Shown: positions 45,472 to 56,360 of the stretch, piece by piece
Layout: each line of letters begins with the position of its first letter
How positions within the stretch are numbered: position 1 is the stretch's first letter
Origin: Fistulifera solaris
Lineage: Eukaryota > Bacillariophyta > Bacillariophyceae > Naviculales > Stauroneidaceae
Reading direction: 5' to 3'
DNA length: 64,000 bases
NCBI GenBank assembly: GCA_030295235.1
Contig: AP026148.1
Coordinates: 682,001 to 746,000 of the forward strand
Notes under the pieces: model-generated
The model's input: only the letters and a program-made list of their open reading frames with translations
Databases searched by the model: none
What the model was told of the DNA's origin: nothing
Program-made: the position numbers and the translations under genes

Positions 45472-46548
45472 GGAGAACCAGAAAACCTTTGCGTCAGCTT
45501 AGCCTTGACTCTTTTATGAATAAATCGTTCACCCTACCAGTAAGAAAGATTGTTTTTCGCTTCATGAAGGAGTCCACCCTCACCAGCTTCCTTCCGTTCC
45601 GATTGTCCTGCTAGCTTGCATTTGCCTTCCTACCAGGAAATGATGCAGATGACCACAGCAGCATTCTTAATGCGCATCGCGATATTCGTTCGAAACTACA
45701 AATCTATTTTGAGTCAAGAGTCAATTTTCTTCCGAACCCGTTTGCTACCTCACCAACCTTTGTTCTGAAAGCTTATTAAGCTATAGCTTCCTTTTATTAC
45801 ATTGAAGTAATAATCAGCAGCTACAATGCAAGTGTCGATTCGTTACGTCTCGATAGAAGCAGACCTTTTACCACGAATGCATATCAGCATATCAGTCATG
45901 AGGAAACGGAGTCCCGAGCCTGATTTCTGCCCTCCTTCGTCCAACATACGGAAGTCCTTGTTCATCATTCATCAGTCATCATACATTGTCATTTGGGAGA
46001 TAAGATGGTTTGACTAGAGTTGCTAGATACATAACTTTGTTAATGTTGTGTCCTCAAATTCATCTGCCAATTAATTTCAAGTCGCCTTTTTCGCCGACAT
46101 GGAAGTCTGTCAGGATCAGGTACTTTGATTCAGCTTTCCTTTTGTCCTCTTTCGTCTCGTTAGGGAACCTTAGCTCTAGCTCTAGCGCCATTTTGCTGAT
46201 GTTGGGATTTGGGATCAGGCAGACGGACGCAGAACCTCTGTACCACAAATTTCTCAGTAGGGAACGAAATGTGTTGCTCTGTATTCTGTTCTTCATTGCC
46301 ACCTCAATTATTCCGAGGCATAATAACCCAAATCCCAAATCATGCAAAAGCAGCAGGACGAATTTCTTGGATATTCCCAACTTCTCGATAAGTCGGTCCC
46401 AATCATTCTTTCCTGTACACTACGACCGATAGGACACTTTCGGCTTCAAGACCAGAAAAGTAAAAAATGACTGGTCATTTTGCCTTCCGACATCTTATCC
46501 GCTGCCGCCGCGAGAAAGGAGGACAAAAGACCCTCCGTCCGCTACCGC

Positions 46549-46566
46549 CGGTACCGTACCTGGTAT
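46549..46566 (+). promoter_or_regulatory. GTACC-TACCTGGTA motif upstream of globin
   Basis: GGTACCGTACCTGGTATT is about 80-100 bp upstream of the globin start codon and resembles the stretch near 4985-5002. Confidence 0.45.
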
Positions 46567-46645
46567 TCATTTGCGTTCAACTCTTTGATGAGTAAACAGC
46601 AAATTTGCTGCTTGAAAGACATTCGTTTCATACAATCATAATATC

Positions 46646-47189
46646 ATGTCGGAACTAAGCTATAATACTACCAGCAGCGTAATCGAATCGTGGGAGAGAC
46701 TCAAGCGTATCAAGAATTACCAAGAAGTCGCTGGTGTCACTGTTTTTCAAAGGTATGATGAATAGTATACAATTGCGTGCTTCTGTTTGCCGTCTCTAAT
46801 AGCTCTCATTTCATAGACTTTTCGAGAAATGTCCCCAAGCGCGCGTCTTATTCGGCTTTCCTATTGATATCGATACAAATTCATCCGAGCTTTTGCAATC
46901 GAAACGTTTCTTGACACACGCTGCGCATATGATGGATATGATGGACGCTGCTTTGAGCATGTTTTTGGGCCCCGACATGGACATGCTACATGAAATCATT
47001 GACGAGCTCGCCGATAAACACAGACGCTATGGCGTCACCGCTCCCATGTTTCCGATTCTGGGCGAAGGCTTTCTTCTGGCACTGGAAACGCATCTCGGTG
47101 AATCTTTCTTCGACAACAAAATGAAGGAGGCCTGGAAAGAAGCCTATTCTCTTCTTTCATGTGAAATGATCAATGCCATGTCAAAGTAG
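46646..47189 (+). CDS. Single-domain globin
   Basis: About 159 residues in two exons. The family pattern is clear: a helix A/B segment SVIESWERLKRI, the F-x-x-x-P CD corner (LFEKCPQARVLFGF), an E-helix His in KRFLTHAAHMMDMMDAA, and the proximal His in LADKHRRYGV. The C-terminal helix (EAWKEAYSLLSCEMINAMSK) closes the fold. Similarity to neuroglobin or phytoglobin-type globins suggests O2 or NO chemistry; the actual role is unknown. An intron at 46753-46816 (GTATGATG...TCATAG, phase 2) joins VFQ to RLFEKCPQ. No indel. Confidence 0.93.
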
Positions 47190-47432
47190 AGTCTCTCGTC
47201 GCACTCGTAATCAATGAATGAATTATGCCACATCTTTTTTTTTTAAGGGTCTCCGCTTATTGCAGCGATATTCCTTTTTTAGTGAGGGAATACTTTTCAC
47301 AGTTTTCCCTTTCTTTTACTCCGAAATATTAAATTATATAATACTAAGAGTCGAAGCGTGTAACATATACTCCTTTGGTCGAAGCGACACGAACAGAGTT
47401 TTAGAATTTTAATTTTTGGAATCCATCATAAA

Positions 47433-49365
47433 TTACCATGCGGCTCCAAAATTGCCACCACCGGCATTTCCACCGTATCCGCCACCACCATTGTAGCCTC
47501 CGCCACCACCGTGATATCCTCCACTGCCTCCTCCATAGTTGCGATTGCCTCCGCCACCACGGTTGTTGTTGTTATTGCTGTAACGGACATCGCGGCTTCC
47601 AAATCCACCCCCGCCGCCGCGACCGCGGCCTCGTCCACCACCGCCACTACGTCCCGTATAGTTGCACATTTGATTCAACCAACTGGGAACTTGCTGATCA
47701 TTTTCATCGAGCAAGTCACGCAACTCGCGAATTATACCACTATTCTTCTCGTTGACAAAAGAAAGAGCTGCTCCGGTGTTTTCCTGCACGGCCTGTACGG
47801 CCAATACGGTGAACGTAATCATCAATATTGCCAGGCAAATCGTAATTGATGACTTGCGTCACATTGGGAATGTCGAGACCACGACTAGCGACGTCGGTGG
47901 CTACCATGACGGGTGTTTGTCCCGATTTGAAGCAGCGCAAAGCATATTCACGTTCACGTTGACTTTTGTCACCATGAATGCTGCACGCGGGAAACTTATT
48001 CTGGCACAACATGTCTTCTACGTAGTCGCAAGAGCGCTTAGTCTCAACGAAGATAAGGATGAGGCCTTCCTCAATAGTGAATAGAAACTTCATCAGGGTA
48101 TCCATTTTTTCGCGTTCTTCGACAAATTCAACGGTTTGCGAAACGTCCTTCGAGGCTGAACCGACACGGCCGACAGTGAGGAATATGTAGTCGCGCATAA
48201 AGTCGCTCGCCAAGCGCTGGATATTTGCGGGGAATGTAGCACTAAACAACATGGTTTGACGTTCCGGCGAACCGGGCATGTCCGACTCTTCAACGATTCG
48301 GCGAATTTGTGGCTAAAAATGACAAAAAATTCTAAAAGTGAGTCAAGTTGGAGCGAGAAGCGACCTGAACATCTAATCAAGTGGTGTACTTACTTCGAAA
48401 CCCATATCAAGCATGCGATCGGCTTCGTCCAAAACGAGGAAGCGTACATTCTCCATCGAGATACGTCCACGCTCCATCAGATCGACCAAGCGACCCGGCG
48501 TGGCGACGAGCAAATCACAACCTGCCTCGATTTGACGCAACTGATCACGCACTTCAGCTCCTCCGTAGATGACCACAGGGGCAATTCCGGTGCAGTACGT
48601 AAAGCGACGCGCTTCATCAAAGATCTGCTGCGCCAACTCACGCGTAGGAGCCAAAACGAGCGCTTCGGGATACGTGCAGCGGTGACTGTTCGCATTAGAG
48701 GGAGGATCACGTCCCCCGTTACGGATCATAGTCAAGATGGTAGGAAACAAAAACCCAGCCGTCTTCCCACTTCCAGTTTGTGCACAGGCCATCAGATCAC
48801 GACCGATAGTGCAGATCGGAATACTGTACTTCTGTACGGGAGTCGGCTTTGTGTAACCGCACAACTGAGCATTGCGGAACAAGTCCTCGCCAATCGTATC
48901 GACCGTGTATTCCGAGATGGGATCGGGGACATTTTCTCCTGACACATCAATGGGAATTTTGTCGTAGTTATCAAAGTTGATCCCCGTCGTTTGCTTGTCG
49001 GTCGTATCAAACAGACGCTGCTCCAAGCGTTTGTCGGGGTTCATATCACCATGAAAACCGCGTTCATTCTTACGGGGACCACTGCGGCTGTAAGAACCGC
49101 GTCCTCCGCCACCGCCTCCGGCGTTGTTCCAACGCGTGTTGGTGGAAAAGCCGCTTCCGCGATCGTCATCGCGATTGTTGTAGCCCCCACGACCACCTTC
49201 TACGCGGCCGCCGTAGCTACCGCGACCTCCCCCACTGTAGCCGCCTCCACGACGATCGTAACCGCCTCGTCCTTGCGAAGAAAACGAACTGCGTTGCTCC
49301 GAATTACGTTGCTCGGAATTATTGCCACCGCCACTTCTCTGAGAGTTTCTCAGATGAGGTGGCAC
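47433..49365 (-). CDS. DDX3/Ded1-type DEAD-box RNA helicase
   Basis: At least 616 residues. An RGG-rich N-terminus after YVPPHLRN, then the motifs [68 protein letters not shown], and a Gly/Asn/Arg-rich C-terminus ending GNFGAAW. Ded1/DDX3 promotes translation initiation. An intron at 48313-48393 (GTAAGTACACC...TTTTTAG) joins GFE to PQIRRIVEE. Near 47779-47782 (A4 on the coding strand, three expected) the frame breaks inside motif VI; corrected, it reads [15 protein letters not shown]. The true start is upstream: the frame enters through a spliced junction near 49370, with an ATGACAA just past a GT donor at about 49424-49430. The 5' exon could not be fixed. Confidence 0.88.
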
Positions 49366-50366
49366 GTACTGCTACCTGAAAGATTAGATTGTTTGTGTGA
49401 GTTGTTATTTGTTAAAGTACTTGTCATGATTCACAGGCTTTTGTTGAAGACACCACAAGAAAATTTTTTAAAAAAGGAAAAAGAAAATTAAAAGGACACG
49501 ATTGATCGAATTGAATCGAAAGTGCTCTGCCTACTGTTCATCCATAAGTGACAAGACGGAATCTGGAATCACAGCCTGAAAAATATCACATAAAAGACAA
49601 AACAAGTCGCTTCCCTGTAATTTTCTCGTGGTGGCAAAAGACCCGAAAATGATTCCAAAGTTGTCTGGAAGCGGCTGCCTTGCGCGATTTTCGTCAATCC
49701 ATTCTTATTATCCACAACTAGCGAAAGAAAGTAAAAGGGCGACTCACCATTTTGCATGAGATATAGAAAGATGAAAGGTCTGTAACGACGAAACCTCAAA
49801 AATGGAAAACGAACGACAAGAGACAAAACAACGATGAGGTGCTAAATTTCGCGGACCAAGGACACACTTTGTCCGTTGAACTCTTTGCAGATACAGCCAA
49901 CGTCACCACGACGTTTCTCCAGCTCCCGACCACTCATTCGATCACAGTTTTTCGTGAGGGTTCCTTGTTCGCGCAAATGCGCGAGATGGTCAAATGACAG
50001 ACGACCAATTCTCCGTAATCGAAATTTGAATCCCCCGTTGGAAAAATAACAACTTATCCGCAATCCGCATAGCAATAGTGTGAAGACCACTTCTATTGTT
50101 TGACAAAAAGCCTAGCAACTGGAAATCAATCATAAGAATAACTCAGAAGACGGATGAACGCTGAGTAATAAGGAACTTTGGGACTTGGAACCGACAATCC
50201 GTCAAGCTTCAAAATCTAAGTCTATGAAAATCAATGTCTAAGCTAGTCCGCGAACAGTGAAGCGTGCAAATCAAACAGGTTATTGTTGAACAACAAAACC
50301 TGGCCGGTTCGACGCCCATAACGTAGCAAAATGCAATTATCAAGAGAATCCTCGCTTTGAAAAACC
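49366..50366. other. Helicase 5' region, no gene defined
   Basis: It contains the uncertain first exon and 5' leader of the helicase gene (to about 49430) and further AT-rich sequence. Short frames do not show a domain. Confidence 0.35.
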
Positions 50367-51784
50367 TTATGCGTCGTCGTCAAGGTTACGACCGTCTTCA
50401 ATAAACGACGTCAAAGATAATTCCAACTCAGCGGAAACGACCTTTTCCTCTCCTTCCTCCATTTTGCTAAGAACAGCACAAAGAATGCTGCCGGTTGAGT
50501 GAACGAGTTTTTTCTCGCTACAAGAGGAACCAGGATTGCATTCGATTTCGTACGCAACTTCTGCGTTCATTTTCTCAGTTTGCTCAACGGCACAGACATG
50601 GGACAACCGCCGTGATCTGTCACTAATGCGCCTCGCGGATCGAGGTGCGGGCCATCCTATGACAGACATATCGTTGGAGCCACTATCGTTCGCTCTTGGT
50701 TTTGGATAGCGACCACATGTCATGAACAACAAGTATCCATTTCCGATAGCCGGCTTCATAAGACAAACAACAGCCGAGACAGCGCCCTGTAGATGAGACC
50801 AAGTGCCTCCAGCCCACGCACCCTGCAGACAAGCCGACCAAAATTAGAACGCCCGGCAACGAATAGCTGGTACATGTTATCCAATCATACACTTACCCAT
50901 GGCTCTATCCAGAAACGCGCAATGAACATCAAAACCAGAGAGGGTAACCACATCACAATAAACACCAAGATCAAGCGCGCGATGAAAACTGACACGTTTC
51001 GAGTGCCGCCCGTCGCAGGTAGCAAATTTAGCCACCATATTTGGATCGCAGCATAAATGACATAGACTGCCGGTATTCCGACCAGTGCCGGTAGAAACGC
51101 CGTGAAGAAAAATATCATCGATTCGTCGGAATACATAACGGGGAGACAAGCCAAACCGTTTTGAAGGCCGGGCTGATGAGGTAGTATATCCCAAAAGACC
51201 CACGAGGCAAGGAAAGCCGACCATCCATACACAGCAAGAGAGTTGAGAATGACTTTTCGTCTGGACGGCGGAATGTACCGCTGTCGTTGCGATGACTTTT
51301 GTAGCAAGTCGTAAATGTGATAAGCAACAATGGAATTGAGCCATGAATTGGCTCCAATACTGAAAGTGACGTAAAACGTTTGAAACCAACACCATGCTTC
51401 GGAAATATAACTTCCGGCAGAAACATTTAGACCACAATTGACGGAACATAGAAATGAAAAGAGAAAGTCTGGAATCTGCGTAGTAAACTTGTAAGCGGTC
51501 CGACATGAGTTGAAAGTGCAACAAGCTTGCACACGCCTTACCATCAAAAACACTAGATAAAGATTAAAGCCGGACTTTCTTATCCGTTTGTTGCATAACA
51601 TACTCATGAGGACAGAAGCCACAAAAATCGCCACACCGCTCGCCACCATGACCCACACAGACCACTGCAGCATGCGATCACTGTCCGGACCAGCAGCCAC
51701 CAAGTGATCGTACATGGAGTTTGTCTCGTTTAATTCAGAATACAGAAAAGTGACATGATGGATGGCAGTAAGTTCGCGTTTCAT
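50367..51784 (-). CDS. Seven-transmembrane GPCR-like receptor
   Basis: About 425 residues in three exons. Seven hydrophobic segments are visible from MLQWSVWVMVASGVAIFVAS to WSHLQGAVSAVVCLMKP. A Cys at the TM3 start (SEAWCWFQTF) and one in the second extracellular loop (GLACLPVMY) fit the GPCR disulfide. The N-terminus has an N-glycosylation site (SELNETNS), and a ~110-residue cytosolic tail follows. The layout resembles Dictyostelium cAMP-receptor-like or related 7TM families; ligand and G protein are unknown. Introns at 51476-51541 (GTAAGG...ACGCAG) and 50823-50896 (GTAAGT...CTGCAG) join LVFLM to IPDFLFSF and FWIEPW to GAWAGGTW. The Met at 51784 was chosen. No indel. Confidence 0.75.
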
Positions 51785-52368
51785 TGCATAAAATCGATTT
51801 TCAAATTTTCGGTAAACGCAAAGCAATAATCAATGTTTTCGAATTACTAGTGTCTTGTTGACACGTAGTATTATTATTCCGTGTATTGTGTATTTCTCTT
51901 TGTCCTTGCGTTCGCCGGGAGATTTTTTAACAAAGGGGTGTGACTCTCACGTATCGTTGTCTTGGTTTGCGCTGTGTTGTTGGTCGCGGGTCGCGGCGGA
52001 GAATGGAGAATGGCGAACGACGCGAGGCAAACCGCCAAACGTAAAACCAGAAGCTGTACTATTTTGTATGTGGAACACCACGAACACAATTCAGAAATTA
52101 TTACCAAGAAAAGGACATCAACCATCAACGTTCTTTTTACTACCTACAATGACCAATGACGGATGAAATGACAACGGACAACAATACCTAAAGTACCCAA
52201 GTACCCTCTTTGTTTAGTACTCCGTAACAGATTTCGGATGAGGAGAGTCTGACTTACCGGTACCCAGAACCACCCCGAGTCCGAGTGACATCACGCGGAC
52301 TTGGACAACCGAAATAATCATCTCCGACATCACGCGGACGCGAACAACCGAAATAATCATCCAAGTCG
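51785..52368. other. Divergent intergenic with 39-bp tandem repeat
   Basis: Between the 7TM receptor and the glycosyltransferase-like gene. The repeat at 52287-52361 ends just before the start codon. TACTCCGTA occurs near 52217. No gene seen. Confidence 0.45.
52287..52361 (+). repeat. Two-unit 39-bp tandem repeat in a 5' leader
   Basis: Units start at 52287 and 52326 with GACATCACGCGGAC, and both end in CAACCGAAATAATCATC. They lie directly upstream of the ATG at 52369, perhaps in the transcribed leader. Confidence 0.8.
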
Positions 52369-53433
52369 ATGAAACAAACAAATGACACAACCATGACGAT
52401 GATCCTTTCGAGGAAACTATTTGTATTCACAATTCTCTTTGCTATTTCATGCTGCCTTTGGTCGTTAACGGAAGACAAACGGAATTTAGCCGAAAAGACT
52501 GCAAATACTGGGACGAATAAGCGAAACGCAACGCAGATCGAAGCACCCAACATTACTACGGAAATTTTCATACAATTATCAGGGCAATTCGGCAATCATA
52601 TAAGTAAGATTGCCGCTGGTGTCGCTGTTGCGATTGAATTGGAATCGCGTGGTCGTCATACCAGTCTCACGCTTCTACGCCCTCGACGAGGGCACTCGGC
52701 AGAACAAACGACTGCATTACTGCAACAGTGCTTTCCTTCTTTGCGCAATGTATCGTTTGACAACAATCATCCGGACTTAGTTCCTAAGCCACTATCGTGG
52801 AATCAGGACTCTCCTAGTGATTTTGACAAGGCTATTGACCTGATTTTCAAGTCCAAAACTACGTCTGTCTTAATAGATCACTTGAGCGGACTCGATCTGA
52901 TCGTCGATCGCCACTACAAGGCACTTCGGCGATTCTTTACTATCGACTGCTGTTCCTCCAAAATACAACCTTACCATACAGTATTTCATTATCGCAATTT
53001 CGAACGAGAGATGCCACGACGGGGAAAACAGAAAGGCTATGAAGAATTATCGGCTCAATTCGTGAACGAACTATTTCACGACAATAATCACAGCACGCCT
53101 ATTCTAATTGTTACTCCGTATGCCCCCGATGTCAAGAATTACGTGGACGTTCTACAGAATCAAGGAAGAGTGGTGCATACGCTGGCCAAGTCGACGCCGC
53201 TACTGGACTTTTGCATGCTGATATCGGCCACGGAAACCATCATCGGATTAGCGCGATCCACCTTCTTTTTGTGGGCAGGTTTTCTTGGTAATGCGCCGCA
53301 TATTCGAGCCTATTCGATCGACAGTGAATGGAAACGTCAGTCGAATAGTCCGGTGTGGGATCATTACAATTGGACGGACCCAGAGTTGAATGAACGGTTT
53401 CATTTTGAATTGTATCACTTGTCGTCACGATGA
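52369..53433 (+). CDS. Type II membrane glycosyltransferase, GT11/fucosyltransferase-like
   Basis: An intact 354-residue frame. A short N-terminus and a signal anchor (LFVFTILFAISCCLWSL) precede a lumenal domain with three N-glycosylation sites. The motifs QLSGQFGNHISKI (compare GxxGN of GT11), HYRNFEREMPRR and SATETIIGLARSTFFLWAGFLG, with a CMLIS-type segment before it, resemble alpha-1,2-fucosyltransferase-like enzymes. GT11 transfers fucose from GDP-fucose, typically in the Golgi. The match is partial, so donor and acceptor are uncertain. The start at 52369 follows two 39-bp repeats. No intron or indel. Confidence 0.5.
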   Translation: MKQTNDTTMTMILSRKLFVFTILFAISCCLWSLTEDKRNLAEKTANTGTNKRNATQIEAPNITTEIFIQLSGQFGNHISKIAAGVAVAIELESRGRHTSLTLLRPRRGHSAEQTTALLQQCFPSLRNVSFDNNHPDLVPKPLSWNQDSPSDFDKAIDLIFKSKTTSVLIDHLSGLDLIVDRHYKALRRFFTIDCCSSKIQPYHTVFHYRNFEREMPRRGKQKGYEELSAQFVNELFHDNNHSTPILIVTPYAPDVKNYVDVLQNQGRVVHTLAKSTPLLDFCMLISATETIIGLARSTFFLWAGFLGNAPHIRAYSIDSEWKRQSNSPVWDHYNWTDPELNERFHFELYHLSSR

Positions 53434-54405
53434 AAATCAGTTCACAGAAGACGTTTCCCATGATCCATGGTCGAATGACCAGAAATGCTTTTGCGGACTA
53501 CGTCAAAGTCTATCCCTGAACTGGCTAGTCACTTGTCATCGTGATTTTCATTGCATTTCAAGTCGGAATGGACGTTGAAATAATACGGAGTAGTGTATAG
53601 GTTTGCACTTGCACATAGTCCATACAGTACAACGAAATGCGCAGTCAGGTCAAACGTCAAACTTCAGTCCCCTTCCAAACAACTGCAATGGGAGATGGGA
53701 GTTTTTTTTTCGCCTGATAGCGATGAGAGAGAACACAACGCATTGATACCGTAAGCTTTGGGAACTGAGTGTTGAGAACTGACTATCTTTTCTTTGAAAA
53801 AAGCTAATTTACTTTATTTGAAGACTACATAGACAATAGACAAACTGATAATGTCTACAATCTTTAAGAAATATTGGACGGAGAGCGGGGTATTCTAGTT
53901 TGTCGTAGCTAGTCAACGGAGTATTTATTATCTAATTGACCATCCGGCCGATTCAGTCCCATGTCGGAAGCTCCTGATTGGATAGTCAGTCCCATACGTA
54001 TATCAGTTGTAGGAGTAGGAACCAATCAGAGGACAGGGAGGACAGAGGACCAGAGTGAGCCGATCCGGCCAAGAACGGAACTCCTTAACCCTTTAACACT
54101 GGCGCCGCGTTCGCCCAGTAGAACTTGGATCCGTCACATAGTACTTTGTACTGCCTTCAAGCTAGTTTTTCTGGCAATTAACCAATCAGCCACGACGACG
54201 CACTCTCCACAATTCGTCGGATAATACTGAATTACGCATTCCGAATTACAACGCCAACCTACTCTTTGTAATCCTTATTCGCAGGTTCGAGGTTTGGACC
54301 TCAACTCGGTAACGGTTTCAAAAATTAAAGGTTTCAAACGGCAAGTCGAGTGATACTTATTGCCAAAGAGGTAACAAGAAGCAAATGAATCTGTAATTAC
54401 ATAAA
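53434..54405. other. Intergenic, no gene seen
   Basis: Nearly 1 kb with no domain-bearing frame. TACTCCGTAT (as ATACGGAGTA) occurs near 53584. CCAATCAG-type sequences occur near 54023 and 54182. Confidence 0.4.
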
Positions 54406-55737
54406 ATGTCAATGAAAAGAGAGAGACAGATCGACGGCTCTGATCTCGAGGGAGAAGAAGAAAAACGGAAGCGGTATTGGTCAAGTTTTGTCTTTCCTTC
54501 ATGACAGCGGTGAGCCGTTGCTGCCTTTTTCTCATCATTACAACGAACACGGAAGCCAGCCGGCTCTATTTCCTGTCAACGTGCATCCACATTCACACCA
54601 GAATCAATCCACCGCGATTACTTCCTTTGCCTCCGCTACTTCGCCACAATGGCCTCAAAATCAAACATTAGGTGCTCAACGGAAACAGGATAGCTCCGGA
54701 GCATTTCAAAACTTTCCAGCCTCCAGCGTAGCCCGACGAGACACCCAAAGCGCATTTTTGGAAAATGACGCAAAAAGGGGGAGATACGAGCTACTGCAGC
54801 CGCGTGAGCTAGCAACAATGAACCAGGTTGGCGCCCAAGACGACGGATATCGCAGCTTAAACCTTCTGATCGACAGATTCATCGAGAGTGCTGAAAAGGG
54901 CCAGTTGCTCAGCAACATGACCAATCTAGTCTAGACCATGCCAACACTCCATTACAAGCGGGATTGCAGATGACTTTGCCGGACGCGCTAGGACGAGGCT
55001 TGTCAGGAGCGTCGTCTATTTCTTATTATGGAGGGCGCTCCTCCAATGCAATCCAACCCGGATATTATCAAACAGTCAACCTGGATAATACTATTCATCA
55101 TCCTCCCCCCGCACTGTATACGTTTCCTCATGCTACGACACAAGGCACGGCAGTGCCGCCAATTTCGGCACACACTGCCGACCAGCGAATTCTTGCACCG
55201 CCCCGTCGCAAACTCAGCAACCAAGTGACTTCATCTTCAGCTACTTCGTCGTCATCAAGCATGTATTCGTCTCGAAGTTTGTTTTTGCCGGAAGATGCGG
55301 ACCATTTATCTCTTTATCAATGCGTACTTCGAAAACAAATTGAGTTCTTCGCTGCCGATTGGGAGGATGTTGCCGTCATCCAGGGGCGAAACAAGCCCGT
55401 AATACGACGGCAGGTCGGCATACGCTGTATTCATTGTTCTCATCTCCCTATCAAGAGTCGTGACAAAGGATCATCGTATTTCAGCGCCCGTCTCGATGCG
55501 CTTTACCAGTCGGCGCAGAACTTGGCGAAAAAGCATTTGCTCCAAAAATGCCGACAAATTCCCTACAATGTTCGAGAACAACTAGCGCAGCTAAAAAATG
55601 TCGTTCCTCGATCTACAAAAGGTGGAAGCACGAACTCGCAAACCAGTGGATCCGGCAAGGGATACTGGGCCGAAGCAGCTCAGAAAGTGGGCGTCTTTGA
55701 AGATGAAACCAACGGGAGGCTCGAGTTCCGTTTCTAA
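54406..55737 (+). CDS. Conserved hypothetical protein with Cys-His domain, diatom-type family
   Basis: About 443 residues after two corrections. The N-terminus is basic (MSMKRERQIDGSDLEG), followed by a long low-complexity His/Ser/Gln/Pro-rich region. The C-terminal domain has LYQCVLRKQIEFFAADWEDV, GIRCIHCSHL with a CxxC pair, and SLPIKSRD; YFSARLDALYQSAQNLAKKHLLQKCRQIP follows. I recall this domain in diatom genomes in many copies, without known function. The frame breaks at a T4 run (54486-54489; three T expected) and near 54913 (one base missing); corrected, the frames join YWSS to LSFLHDSGEP and GQLL to QHDQSSLDHA. Confidence 0.6.
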
Positions 55738-55959
55738 ACACAATCTTATCTGACAGTAATTTCAAACACTAAAATAGCCGTTACTGACATTAGCTGCCGT
55801 TGTCATCGTTGAACGTAGACTGCTATGCAAGCAATCGTGTGTTATAGGGACAAGTTGGATACATGGCGTCATGCGAAATCAAGTTGGCATCTGATTCTGT
55901 TTGGCATTTGGGTCGGATTTCGCAGATGTGTTTGCGCCGTTCCTACTTTTAGAACCATA

Positions 55960-55976
55960 CTAGTGCCCGAAAGCCT
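55960..55976 (+). repeat. Candidate 5' terminal inverted repeat
   Basis: CTAGTGCCCGAAAGCCT, paired with 61288-61304. The inner GGGC-rich repeats at 55989-56004 extend the similarity. Confidence 0.55.
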
Positions 55977-56360
55977 CACCGGCCCACTATTGGGCTTGTT
56001 GGGCTCCATTTTGTAGTCTCGACGTTTTAGTACCCTATGAGGCCCAGGGCCTTATGGGCTCGATGGGCCTATGAACAGGCCCAGTACAAATTGTACGTAA
56101 GTTTTTACGTGCGTTCTTTTTGTAACGCCGTTTTTTCCTTTGCGAAAAAATCATTATTCAATCGAAATCAAAACGCCGATCCGTTTCCATCTCATGATCC
56201 GGTTTTCTTTTATAACAAATGAAACATGACTTAAACATGAAACTGGAAACGATGCCTCAATCGTGGAGAGGGAGGGACCTGGACTTCATCAAAGCAGCAA
56301 TCAACCTCGTAAATTTTTCAAAGTGCTCTTAACCTACCTTTTGGAAGTGGACGCAGCACC

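Larger units (their letters stand above)
45094..46645. other. Intergenic region with hairpin element and TACC motif
   Basis: The 5' regions of the folate-receptor-like gene (minus) and globin (plus). It has the 81-bp element at 45391-45471, a partial CAGTCATGAG at 45894-45903, TTGGGATTTGGGATC (46202-46216) with an inverted partner near 46328, and TACCTGGTA at 46557-46565. No gene is supported. Confidence 0.45.

Noticed and set aside
46010-46432. 140-codon plus-strand frame upstream of globin
   Set aside because: No recognisable domain, and low similarity to neighbouring coding composition.
50298-50330. B-box-like GGTTCGACGCC
   Set aside because: The T-stem does not pair, and no upstream A-box or acceptor arm is visible.
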